From Streptosporangium canum (lineage in GTDB: Bacteria > Actinomycetota > Actinomycetes > Streptosporangiales > Streptosporangiaceae), in the NCBI RefSeq assembly GCF_900113865.1, contig NZ_FOQY01000006.1, positions 1 through 64,000 of the forward strand: 64,000 nt of DNA, read 5' to 3'. The notes below the pieces were generated by a model. It saw nothing but the letters and a program-made list of their open reading frames with translations, had not been told where the DNA came from and did not search any database. Made by a program: the position numbers and the translations under genes. Positions 1 to 7,823 of the stretch are shown in pieces; position 1 is the first letter of the stretch; every line of letters starts with the position of its first letter.

Positions 1-588
1 CTGATTGGCCTGCGAATACGCGACACCGATCTGCCGGACCCCGAAGCCATACAGGATGTCCAGACGATCGAGCTCATTCTCGATCATCGTCGCCGCTTCC
101 AGCCCGGCCACCAGCGCGAGCTGCCCGCCCGCCTTGGCCTTCTCGATCTCCTCGACCGTGCGGGCCAGGACGACGAAGTCCTGCTTGGCGATGTCGGCGA
201 AGCGCAGGCCGAGGTCGTAGATGACGTCGTCCCACTTCCAGCCGTGCTCGCTGGTGACGCAGTTGGTGCCGTTCATGAAGTTGTCGAAGAGCGCGGTCAT
301 GCCCGAACGCGCCAGGCCCTCGTACCCGAGCACGTTGCGTCCGGTCCGGTTGTAGTCGCGCAGCAGCGTGACATCCGCGGTCAGGACCTTGGGGTGCTCG
401 TGCAGCGAGATGGCCATGTGCTCGGTCAGAAGGCGGCTGACCCGCGCGGACTGCTCAGACGACAGGCCCAGGTCGTACGCCGGAACACGGTCGATTTCGG
501 GGGCGAGGTCGAAGACCTTGAAGTCGGCGTGCGGCTCCAGATAGTCGAACGACCGGTATCCCTGGTAGCGGGGGTTGGGGGGCTGCAT
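1..588 (-). CDS. Membrane dipeptidase-like protein (peptidase M19 family), 3' end beyond the window
   Basis: The reading frame runs from an ATG at 588 to the left edge without a stop, giving 196 N-terminal residues of a family that is usually about 370-400 long. The translation has the branch-typical LHEHP segment (about residue 62-66) and, near the edge, IENELDRLDILYGFGVRQIG followed by YSQAN, both characteristic of M19 renal-dipeptidase-like zinc enzymes. These hydrolyse dipeptides or related amides. A Shine-Dalgarno GGAGG lies about 8 bases before the ATG, fixing the start. The gene is transcribed leftward, away from everything else in the window. The promoter region holds a dyad array and a CRP-like site further upstream, listed separately. 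The metal ligands beyond the edge cannot be checked, and substrate is unknown. Confidence 0.8.
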   Translation of the reverse strand, partial: MQPPNPRYQGYRSFDYLEPHADFKVFDLAPEIDRVPAYDLGLSSEQSARVSRLLTEHMAISLHEHPKVLTADVTLLRDYNRTGRNVLGYEGLARSGMTALFDNFMNGTNCVTSEHGWKWDDVIYDLGLRFADIAKQDFVVLARTVEEIEKAKAGGQLALVAGLEAATMIENELDRLDILYGFGVRQIGVAYSQANQ

Positions 589-603
589 GGGGAGCACCTC
601 CGA

Positions 604-646
604 AAGGTTGGACCTTAAACGTCTGAGGTGCAACCTTGCATAAGGT
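604..646. promoter_or_regulatory. Clustered AAGGT/ACCTT dyads upstream of the dipeptidase gene
   Basis: Four half-sites lie in 43 bases: AAGGT at 604, ACCTT at 612, ACCTT at 633 and AAGGT at 642. They form AAGGT-N3-ACCTT and ACCTT-N4-AAGGT. In addition 612-629 reads ACCT-N10-AGGT, the shape of a MerR-family operator sitting in an over-spaced promoter. The array starts 15 bases upstream of the ATG at 588, where an operator would control the dipeptidase. No regulator of this type is visible in the window; it may lie beyond the left edge. The protein assignment is inference. Confidence 0.4.
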
Positions 647-788
647 GCGTCTGAGCTTCAAGAAGCTCGATGTGACATTCGGGTCACGGCGGCCAGGCGC
701 ACGGCTCGGCCCGGAGCGCGCCCGATGGCGGCATGTGGGGCGTGAACGGAGTTTTCGCGTGGGTCGCCGGCCCGGCGGAGGCCTGTGA

Positions 789-806
789 GTGTGAGCGGAA
801 TCACAC
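789..806. promoter_or_regulatory. CRP-type palindrome GTGTGA-N6-TCACAC
   Basis: A perfect inverted repeat, GTGTGA then GCGGAA then TCACAC, matches the cAMP-receptor-protein consensus TGTGA-N6-TCACA used by enterobacterial and actinobacterial CRP proteins. It lies about 200 bases upstream of the leftward dipeptidase start and about 415 bases before the rightward gene at 1221, so either could be the target. Functional binding is inferred only from the match. Confidence 0.5.
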
Positions 807-1220
807 CTGAGAGAAACGCCACTCCGCCCTACGGACGGGCGAGCAACTCGAAGACCACGGCCTTACTGGGACGGGCGGCGACCTGGTAGGCACTCAGACC
901 GCAGCCGGCGCCTTGGGGTTGAGCCGCTCGAATGCCGTGGACGGCGCCGGCCCGTAGATCCGGGAGAGCGATCCTGCCGTCCGAGGCACTCCGGACGGCC
1001 TCAGGCGGACCCGGTCACCCTCCGCCCACACCCCGCCACATGGCGGCTCCATCATGACGACGACCGGATCCGCCGTCGCGTCCTTCTTCCCCTTCAAGGC
1101 GATGTCAATGAACTGCCAAATACCGGCGGCCGCAGATTAAAGGCATCAGCGAGGGGGGACGAGAGGATTGGCCCCATTCTTGGGGCCGAATTAAACTTAC
1201 CGGGAGAGGGGTGTGCTGAA

Positions 1221-1661
1221 ATGGCGAACATTGCCCTGTGGAAAGACCTCAGCGGATATTTGAAAATTACTTCAAAAGTCGTAGAAAAGGTGGGCGCCGA
1301 GATCAACGTGGGCGAGAAGTTCGCGCTCGAGGTGACCGGGTCGAACACCGCGCCCGCCGGCGACGGGCTACCCGTCATCGTCTTCAATCGGCCGAGGATC
1401 AAAGTCCGGGGCACGGAGAACGCGACCCCCACCACCGGAGACGGCTGGCACCCCATGCCCGCCACAGTCCTGAAGCCCGGCGAGTCCACCTCGATGAAAA
1501 TCGAAATGAACGCGATAGGCGAAGTCAGCAAAGGCATCTTCGACAATTTCACCAAAGAGGTCGTCGCCTCGGTCGTCATCCGAGGCGACCTGGATCAGGA
1601 TCAATTCTTCCAGATCGACAGCGCCGCGGTGGAACTGAAAGAGGAGATCGAGGCGGGGTAA
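1221..1661 (+). CDS. Uncharacterised 146-residue cytoplasmic protein
   Basis: The ATG at 1221 follows a purine-rich GAGAGGGG stretch about 9 bases upstream. The protein has no signal peptide or membrane segment. It is rich in alternating hydrophobic/polar stretches, suggesting an all-beta fold, and ends with an acidic helix-like tail (LKEEIEAG). Codon use is unlike the neighbours: several AAA, ATT and GTA codons occur near the start, which suggests recent acquisition or strong expression needs. I do not recognise a family. It is flanked by long non-coding stretches and is probably a single-gene transcript. Confidence 0.6.
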   Translation: MANIALWKDLSGYLKITSKVVEKVGAEINVGEKFALEVTGSNTAPAGDGLPVIVFNRPRIKVRGTENATPTTGDGWHPMPATVLKPGESTSMKIEMNAIGEVSKGIFDNFTKEVVASVVIRGDLDQDQFFQIDSAAVELKEEIEAG

Positions 1662-2032
1662 TTCGACTCCTCGTGCGGGGCAGGACGCGCGAAGCAGCAG
1701 GTCGTCGGATCCGGGATCGGGGGCACCCGCTGTCACGGCGGCCGGAAGGCGTCCGGCCACGGCCGCCGGCCGCCCCGGGAAATCCTCCCCGGGGAAACCC
1801 CTTTTGGAAGAAGACGGTCCGTCGTGAGGTCTGGAATTCTCGGTGTAGCAGGGCTGCGATCCTCCACTGCCGTCCACGGAGCCGACGGCGCGCGTGGCCC
1901 GACCAGCGTCACGGGGCTTTCCTGCGGCTCCACCGGCGGGACCGTGAAGGCCCCTCCGGCCCGCGCGGTCCCACCTTCCCGCGACGGTGAGCCAGGACTC
2001 ACTCCGCCAACGCCCGAAGGAACGCCGATCCG
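1662..2032. other. Gene-poor stretch before the TetR gene
   Basis: This 371-base stretch lacks a convincing gene. It contains GC-rich inverted segments around 1740-1800 (GGCCGCCGGCCGCC and similar) that could end transcription of the preceding gene. No operator palindrome for the following TetR gene is obvious. Confidence 0.4.
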
Positions 2033-2704
2033 ATGACCCTTCCGAATCCGTCTCCCGGCGGGCCGGGCGTCCCCGGCACCGCGAGATCGAACCCCTCGGG
2101 CGCCAGAAGGCCGCGCGCCGACGCCCAGCGCAACCGCGCGCGCATCCTGGCCGCGGCCGAGGCGGTCTTCGCCGAGAAGGGGCCGTCGGCGTCGACCGAC
2201 GAGGTCGCGGCCAGGGCGGATCTGGCGATCGGCACGGTCTTCAAGCACTTCCCGACCAAGCAGGCCCTGCAGCAGGTCCTGATGAAAGACCTCCTGTCCG
2301 ACCTCACGCGGGAGGTGGAGGCGCTCACCGCCGACGGCGACCCCGCCACGTCCCTGTTCGGCTTCATGACCCGCACGGTCGAGCAGGCGGCCCAGAAGAA
2401 GACCGTCGTCGGCCTCCTGGCCGACACAAGTGTCGTCGTCCAGGTCGCCGACTCGCTGCGGCTCCTGCGCGACGGGCTCGAAGGACTTCTCGCCCGTTCC
2501 CAGCAGGCCGGCGCCGTCCGCGAGGACGCCCGCGCCGACGAGGTGCTCGCCCTGCTCACGGGCTTCTGCCAGGGCGCGCTGCACGCCCGCTGGGACCGTG
2601 ATCTCCAGCACCGCACCCTCGCCCTCGTGTTCGACGGGCTCCGCCCGCCCGGAGACCGCCGGTCCGCACGCCCCGCGGCCGGATCGCCGGGCCGCGCCCC
2701 CTGA
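2033..2704 (+). CDS. TetR/AcrR-family transcriptional regulator
   Basis: This is a one-component repressor of about 223 residues. After a 28-residue Pro/Gly-rich leader comes the canonical TetR N-terminal helix-turn-helix: RARILAAAEAVFAEKG, then a recognition region ending in GTVFKHFPTKQAL (about residues 37-83). The remaining all-helical ligand-binding part (LLADTSVVVQVADSLRLLRDG) resembles the actinobacterial TetR subgroup with a SBP-type C-terminal domain. The ligand is unknown. It precedes the peptidase operon by about 170 bases on the same strand and is separated from it by tandem repeats, so it could regulate either itself or the peptidases. The 3' end is Pro/Arg-rich and low complexity. 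Confidence 0.85.
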   Translation: MTLPNPSPGGPGVPGTARSNPSGARRPRADAQRNRARILAAAEAVFAEKGPSASTDEVAARADLAIGTVFKHFPTKQALQQVLMKDLLSDLTREVEALTADGDPATSLFGFMTRTVEQAAQKKTVVGLLADTSVVVQVADSLRLLRDGLEGLLARSQQAGAVREDARADEVLALLTGFCQGALHARWDRDLQHRTLALVFDGLRPPGDRRSARPAAGSPGRAP

Positions 2705-2718
2705 GCCCCCGCCCGGAG

Positions 2719-2809
2719 CGCGCCGTACGGGGTGAAGGTCCGCGGAGGAGATACGCACGGGGTGAAGGTCCGCGGAGGAGGTACGCGAGCGCGCCGTACG
2801 GGGTGAAGG
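2719..2809 (+). repeat. Tandem 30-base repeats between tetR and the peptidase operon
   Basis: Two adjacent 30-base units (2727-2756 and 2757-2786) differ at one position. Each contains GGGGTGAAGG and CGCGGAGGAG. A third partial copy of the GCGCCGTACGGGGTGAAGG part lies at 2790-2809, matching 2720-2738. The array occupies the likely promoter or leader region of the peptidase operon. Confidence 0.8.
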
Positions 2810-2877
2810 GCGGCTGCGCGGCTCCGCTTGTCCCACGGCCCCGGCGGGTCACCTGTTTCGGATACGTAAACCTTCCG

Positions 2878-4032
2878 ATGCGCCGCCCCCGGGGTGAAAC
2901 CACAATCATCCAGGTGGTCACCCTGCTGCCTGCCGATCTGAGCCGCGTCGTCCTCCACCGGTGGTCGGGTGTGGCCCCGCACGAGAGCGGGCTGGCCGAC
3001 TACCGCGACCCGTTCGGCGACGCCGCCAGGACCTGGGAGTACACCCGCTGGACCGGCGAGGAGAGAGCCATCGGCTTCCCCGCGACCGAGCTGGTGCCGT
3101 CATGGACGGCGAGCACCCCGCCGGGGACCTGGCTGGAGGTCGGGCTGCAGGCCCGAACCGTCGCCGGCGACCTCACCAAGTGGTACGTGATGGGCCGCTG
3201 GGCCGAGGGTGACGGCGACATCCACCGGACCTCCCTGCCCGGCCAGGGCGACGAGGACGGCGACGTCGCGGTGGACACCTACGTGGCCACCAGGCCGGTC
3301 GTCGGCTACCGGCTGAGGTTCACGCTGTACGGCTCGGGCGCGCGGGTCCACGGGGCCGGGGTGATGGCCTCGGCGGTGCCCGCGCGGGCGACGGTGCCGG
3401 TGAGCCCGCCCGGGGAGGCCGGAGGCGTCGAGCTGGACGTGCCGCGCCGGTCGCAGAAGGTCCACGCGGGGCACTTCCCCCAATGGGACGGCGGCGGGGC
3501 GAACTGGTGCAGCCCCGCCTCGATGAGCATGGTGCTCGCCTACTGGGAGCGCGGCCCCCGCCGGGACGACCTGTCCTGGGTCTCGGCGGACGACCCCTGC
3601 CCGGCCGTGGACCACGCCGCCCGCGACATGTACGACCACAGCTACCAGGGCACCGGGAACTGGCCGTTCGGCGTCGCCTACGCCGGCCGGTACGGCCTGG
3701 AGGGGTTCGTCACCCGGCTGCGCTCGCTCACCGAGCTGGAGCGCCTGGTCCACGCCGGCATCCCGGTGATCACCTCGCAGTCGTTCCGGGACCACGAGCT
3801 GCCCGGCTCGGGGTACTCCACCGGCGGCCACATCATGGTCGTCGTCGGCTTCACCCCGAGCGGTGACGTCATCGCCAACGACCCCGCCGCGCCGGGCGAC
3901 GACACGGTGCGACGGATCTATCCGAGGGCCGCGTTCGAGAACGTCTGGCTCCGCAGTTCCGGCAGCGGGGGGATCGTGCACGTCGTCCACCCGCCCGGCC
4001 TTCCCCTGCCCGCTTCCGACGGCAACTGGTGA
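2878..4032 (+). CDS. C39-like peptidase family protein
   Basis: The protein is about 384 residues from the ATG at 2878. An in-frame ATG at 2803 lies inside the repeat region and is less likely; neither has a strong ribosome site. The N-terminal half is a beta-rich domain (tryptophans and GDGDIHRTSLPGQ). The C-terminal half matches the papain-like C39_2 peptidase fold: catalytic Cys in NWCSPASMSMVLAYW (about residue 211), His in TGGHIMVVVGF (about 318), and a following ANDPAA. These domains act as cysteine peptidases or peptidase-like binding proteins. No signal peptide is visible. It is the first gene of a tight run with the S9 peptidase (3-base gap) and the M20 peptidase, implying a shared role in peptide processing. 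Confidence 0.8.
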   Translation: MRRPRGETTIIQVVTLLPADLSRVVLHRWSGVAPHESGLADYRDPFGDAARTWEYTRWTGEERAIGFPATELVPSWTASTPPGTWLEVGLQARTVAGDLTKWYVMGRWAEGDGDIHRTSLPGQGDEDGDVAVDTYVATRPVVGYRLRFTLYGSGARVHGAGVMASAVPARATVPVSPPGEAGGVELDVPRRSQKVHAGHFPQWDGGGANWCSPASMSMVLAYWERGPRRDDLSWVSADDPCPAVDHAARDMYDHSYQGTGNWPFGVAYAGRYGLEGFVTRLRSLTELERLVHAGIPVITSQSFRDHELPGSGYSTGGHIMVVVGFTPSGDVIANDPAAPGDDTVRRIYPRAAFENVWLRSSGSGGIVHVVHPPGLPLPASDGNW

Positions 4033-4035
4033 TCA

Positions 4036-6009
4036 ATGCTGAACGACTCTCCCATCCGCCCCGTCGACGTGGCCAGGGTGGACGACCGTCCGCTCTGGGT
4101 GGAGATCCTCGGGGAGGAGGTGTGGTGGGACGAGCCTCGTCCGCATGAGGGCGGGCGCAGGTGCGTGGTCCGGCGCGGGCCGGACGGCGTGCCCCGTGAC
4201 GCGATCCCGCAGGGCTGGAACTCCCGAAACCGCCTCATCGAGTACGGCGGGCGCTCCTGGCGGCCCCTGCCCGACGGCGGGGTCGTGTTCACCAACTGGG
4301 CCGACCAGCGCGTCTACCTGTACGGCGGACAGCCGTCCCCCGGCCCCGGCGAGGCGGCCGGCGGACCGTCCCCCGCCGGCGACGGCGGGCAGCCGATCCC
4401 CCTCACCCCCGACGACGGGGCCCGCTACGGCGATCTGTACCTGCCGCCGGGGCGGCGGGAGATCTGGGCCGTCCGCGAGACCCATCCCGCCGCCCCGGAG
4501 ACCGCCGCACCCGGGACCGGCGCCGAGTCCGCTCCCCGGCCCCTCCCGTGCCGGGAGCTGGTGGCGGTGCCGCTGGACGGCGGGCCGGTGCGGCTCATCG
4601 TCCGCGCGCAGCACTTCCTGACCAACCCCCGCGTCTCCCCCGACGGCACGCACATCGCCTGGATCGGCTGGGACCACCCCGCCATGCCCTGGGACGGCAC
4701 CGAGCTGTGCGTGGCGCCCCTGGACGCGCTCGGCTCGGCCGGGCCGTACCGGGTCGTGGCCGGCGGCCCGGAGGAGTCGGTGATCCAGGCCGAGTGGCGC
4801 GACGACGGCGCGCTCTACGCCCTCACCGACCCGGACGGCTGGTGGAACCTGCATCTGGTCTCCCTCGACGGCTCTCCCGCCCGCAACCTGGCGCCGCTCC
4901 AGGAGGACTGCGGCGACGCAGTCTGGCGGCTCGGCAACACCTGGTTCGCGCTCGCCGGCGACAGGATCGTCCTCGTGCACGGCACCCCGGACCGCCGCCG
5001 CCTCGGCGTGCTGGACCCGGCCACCGGCGAGCTGACCGATCTCGACGTCCCGCCCACCTACTGGAACCCGACGGTCTCCACCGGCGGGGACCTGGTGGCG
5101 GGTGTGGCGGCCTCGCCGTACACGCCGTTCGAGGTCGTCACGGTGGACCTGCGCACCGGCGCGCACGCCGTACTGTCCCCGGAGAAGGAACTGCCCGACC
5201 GCGACGCGCTGCCCGACCCCGAGGCGGTGACCTTCGACGGCGTGCACGCGCACCTGTACCCGCCGCGCGGCGTCACCGGCCCCGCACCCTATGTGATCTT
5301 CGTGCACGGCGGCCCGACCAGCGCCGGCACGATGGTCCTGGACGTGGAGATCGCCTACTTCACCAGCCGGGGCATCGGCGTGGCCGACGTGAACTACGGC
5401 GGTTCCACCGGGTACGGCCGCGCCTACCGGGAGCGGCTGCGCCACCAGTGGGGCGTGGTGGACGTGCGCGACTGCGAGACGGTGGCGCACGGCCTGATCG
5501 CCGCCGGGCGGGCGCACCCGTCGAAGGTCGCGATCCGGGGCGGCAGCGCGGGCGGCTGGACGTCGGTGGCCGCGCTGGTGCACAGCAAGGTGTTCCGCGG
5601 CGCGGTGGCCCACTACGCGATCACCGACCCGGAGGGCTGGGCGGCCGAGACCCACGACTTCGAGTCGCGCTACCTCGACGGGCTGATCGGCCCGCTCCCC
5701 GAGACCCGGCAGCGCTACCTGGACCGTTCCCCCACCCTGCACGCCGCGAACGCGTCAGGTCCCGCGCTGCTCATGCACGGCCTGGAGGACGCGATCGTCG
5801 ACCCGGTCCAGGCGGAGCGGTTCGTCGCCGCGCTGGAGCGCGAGGGCACGCCGTGGGCCTACCTGCCCTTCCCCGGCGAGCAGCACGGCTGGCGCCGGGA
5901 GGAGACCATCGTCGCCGCGCTGGAGGCCGAACTGGCCTTCTACGGCCTGATCTTCGGTTTTCCGACGCCCGAGGTGCCGCCCCTGCCCCTGCGGGGTATG
6001 CACCAATGA
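4036..6009 (+). CDS. Prolyl oligopeptidase-family serine peptidase (S9)
   Basis: The 657-residue protein has an N-terminal beta-propeller-like region (repeated SPDGTHIAWIGW and DDGALYALTDPDGWW blocks) and a C-terminal alpha/beta-hydrolase domain. The oxyanion region FVHGGPTSAG, the nucleophile Ser in RGGSAGGWTS (about residue 503), the acid in HGLEDAIVDP (about 584-588) and the His in GEQHGW (about 617) are all present. Cytoplasmic S9 enzymes of this shape cleave short peptides or acylated amino acids. It begins 3 bases after the C39 gene and is followed 28 bases later by the M20 peptidase, so the three are almost certainly co-transcribed. The catalytic triad appears intact. Confidence 0.9.
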   Translation: MLNDSPIRPVDVARVDDRPLWVEILGEEVWWDEPRPHEGGRRCVVRRGPDGVPRDAIPQGWNSRNRLIEYGGRSWRPLPDGGVVFTNWADQRVYLYGGQPSPGPGEAAGGPSPAGDGGQPIPLTPDDGARYGDLYLPPGRREIWAVRETHPAAPETAAPGTGAESAPRPLPCRELVAVPLDGGPVRLIVRAQHFLTNPRVSPDGTHIAWIGWDHPAMPWDGTELCVAPLDALGSAGPYRVVAGGPEESVIQAEWRDDGALYALTDPDGWWNLHLVSLDGSPARNLAPLQEDCGDAVWRLGNTWFALAGDRIVLVHGTPDRRRLGVLDPATGELTDLDVPPTYWNPTVSTGGDLVAGVAASPYTPFEVVTVDLRTGAHAVLSPEKELPDRDALPDPEAVTFDGVHAHLYPPRGVTGPAPYVIFVHGGPTSAGTMVLDVEIAYFTSRGIGVADVNYGGSTGYGRAYRERLRHQWGVVDVRDCETVAHGLIAAGRAHPSKVAIRGGSAGGWTSVAALVHSKVFRGAVAHYAITDPEGWAAETHDFESRYLDGLIGPLPETRQRYLDRSPTLHAANASGPALLMHGLEDAIVDPVQAERFVAALEREGTPWAYLPFPGEQHGWRREETIVAALEAELAFYGLIFGFPTPEVPPLPLRGMHQ

Positions 6010-6037
6010 TCCACTTGTTTTCGGGGGAGCTTTTTCG

Positions 6038-7303
6038 ATGAACGAGGTCGCGCAGATCTGCTCGGACCTGATCAGGTTCGACACCACCAACCCCGGCTCC
6101 GGCGAACGCCCGGCGGCCGAACACGTCGCCGGGCTGCTGTCCGACGTGGGAATCGAGCCGACGGTCTTCGAATCGGCCAGGAACCGCACCAGCGTGGTCG
6201 CCAGGATCCCGGGCGACTCGCCCGAGGCACTGCTGATCCACGGCCACCTGGACGTGGTCCCGGCCGAGCCCGCCGACTGGCAGGTGCACCCGTTCTCCGG
6301 CGAGGTCGTCGACGGCTGCGTCTGGGGCCGGGGCGCGGTGGACATGAAGGGCACGCTGTCGATGACGCTCGCCCTGGTCCGCGACTGGGCCCGGCGCGGC
6401 GTGCGGCCCAAGCGCGACATCGTGCTGGCCTTCCTCGCCGACGAGGAGGCCACCGGCGAGTACGGCTCACGGTACGCGGCGACGCGGCGCCGGGAGCTGT
6501 TCGACGGCTGCACCGAGGCGATCAGCGAGTCCGGCGGCTACAGCGTCCAGGCCCCGGACGCGCGCATCTACCCGGTCGCGGTGGGCGAGCGCGGCACCGC
6601 CTGGATGAAGCTCACCGCCCACGGCGTCGCGGGCCACGGCTCCCGGCCGCCGAAGGACAACGCGGTGGCCGAGCTCTGCCACGCCCTGTCGAGGATCGCC
6701 TCCTACCAGTGGCCGGTACGGCTGACGCCCGGGGTGGCGGCGCTGATCGCCGGCCTGGCGGACATCCTCGGCGAGAAGATCGACTACGACCGCCTGGAGG
6801 AGGAGGCCGAGCGGCTCGGCCAGGCGGGCGCCTTGTTCAAGGCGCAGATCCGCAACTCGGCCAACCCGACGATGCTGGAGGCCGGCTACAAGGTCAACGT
6901 GGTCCCCGGCACCGCCACCGCGCACGTGGACGGCCGCTTCCTGCCCGGTTACCGGGAGGAGTTCCTTGAGACGATCGACCGCCTGCTCGGCCCCAAGGTC
7001 ACCCGCGAGTTCGTCAACATCGAGGACGCCCCCTCGGCGCCGCTGGACTCGCCGTTCTTCGGCCGGCTCTGCGACGCGCTCGTCGCCGAGGACCCGGCCG
7101 CGCGGCCGGTGCCGTACGTGATGTCGGGCGGCACGGACGCGAAGTCCTTCGCCGACATCGGCATCAAGGGCTACGGCTTCGCGCCCCTGATGCTCAGCCC
7201 GGAGCTGGACTACTACGGCATGTTCCACGGCGTGGACGAGCGGGTCCCCGTCGAGGGGCTGGAGTTCGGCGTGCGCGTCCTGGACCGGCTCCTCACCTCC
7301 TGA
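6038..7303 (+). CDS. M20/M25/M40-family metallopeptidase
   Basis: This 421-residue protein is a di-zinc aminoacylase/dipeptidase-type enzyme. Metal-site motifs are visible in order: HGHLDVVP (about 68), WGRGAVDMKG (about 98-107), the general-base pair in ADEEATGEYG (about 132), and the late GGTDAKSF and MFHGVDE blocks. A GGGGAG ribosome site precedes the ATG. It is the last gene of the C39-S9-M20 run and is followed by a strong hairpin at 7385. Related proteins release amino acids from N-acylated or peptide substrates. With the peptide transporter genes ending 520 bases away in the opposite direction, peptide scavenging is the likely theme. Confidence 0.9.
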   Translation: MNEVAQICSDLIRFDTTNPGSGERPAAEHVAGLLSDVGIEPTVFESARNRTSVVARIPGDSPEALLIHGHLDVVPAEPADWQVHPFSGEVVDGCVWGRGAVDMKGTLSMTLALVRDWARRGVRPKRDIVLAFLADEEATGEYGSRYAATRRRELFDGCTEAISESGGYSVQAPDARIYPVAVGERGTAWMKLTAHGVAGHGSRPPKDNAVAELCHALSRIASYQWPVRLTPGVAALIAGLADILGEKIDYDRLEEEAERLGQAGALFKAQIRNSANPTMLEAGYKVNVVPGTATAHVDGRFLPGYREEFLETIDRLLGPKVTREFVNIEDAPSAPLDSPFFGRLCDALVAEDPAARPVPYVMSGGTDAKSFADIGIKGYGFAPLMLSPELDYYGMFHGVDERVPVEGLEFGVRVLDRLLTS

Positions 7304-7384
7304 CAGAGCCAGGGCCTCCCGTGGTGACGTGACAGGACACGGGCCTCCTGTGACACGGAGCCACGGGCCGCCTTGACAGGGGCA

Positions 7385-7407
7385 GGGCCGCCTCCCAGAG
7401 GCGGCCC
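7385..7407. terminator. Hairpin between convergent peptidase and transporter operons
   Basis: A perfect 10-base stem, GGGCCGCCTC with GAGGCGGCCC, is separated by a CCA loop and has no T-run. It sits between two convergent operons and could stop transcription from both sides, as GC-rich hairpins do in actinomycetes. Confidence 0.6.
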
Positions 7408-7823
7408 GCGGATCGGTCAGCGCGGGGAGCGGGCCCGGACGCCGTCCGGGTCTACTCCCAGCCGTCCGCTCCCCGCAGGTCCGGCCCAACGGTTCCCGCG
7501 GGCGCACCGGCGGGGCGGGTCCACACGTTCCGGCTCGTCATGTGCCGGCCTCCCTCTGTTCGGCGATGGTCGGACTGTCCGCTCTACCCGGCTCAGCGGC
7601 GATAAACAACGTTCCGCCATCCGTCGTCGACGGACAGGATCGCCCGCCCCGCCCCCTGGCCCTTCGGGCCCGCGGACGGCCCGCCGGGTCCGTTTCGGGA
7701 CACGGATCCGCGCGACTCCAAAATTCCTCCCAAAGACACCGGTGCGGAAGATGACGCGGACCGGTCGCTGCACTCGGCCGATACCGGGAATCGCTCTCAC
7801 AAACGGACGCCGGTCACCGATGC
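7408..7823. other. Non-coding stretch between convergent operons
   Basis: About 415 bases without a gene that I can support. No tRNA-like or repeated element was seen. The segment is less GC-biased by codon position than the flanking genes, as expected for non-coding DNA. Confidence 0.45.

Larger units (their letters stand above)
589..1220. other. Long intergenic region with two regulatory motifs
   Basis: Apart from the dyad array and the CRP-like site, no intact gene is evident. On the minus strand, from about 1017 to a stop at 829, one frame without a usable start reads like a protein C-terminus (ending AVVFELLARP). It may be a decayed gene tail, but I cannot assign it to a family. The last 100 bases before 1221 are comparatively AT-rich and probably contain the promoter of the next gene. 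Confidence 0.4.

Noticed and set aside
829..1017. Minus-strand protein-like C-terminus
   Set aside because: It lacks a start, is preceded by an in-frame stop and has no identifiable family. It is kept only as a possible gene tail.
1733..2836. Minus-strand frame opposite the TetR gene
   Set aside because: It is an antisense shadow containing repeat-encoded tandem residues; the plus-strand TetR helix-turn-helix is unambiguous.
4033..5742. Long minus-strand open frame opposite the S9 peptidase gene
   Set aside because: Composition is Arg/Gly/Val-rich with no domain, and the plus-strand frame has a complete catalytic triad. It is an antisense shadow of high-GC coding DNA.
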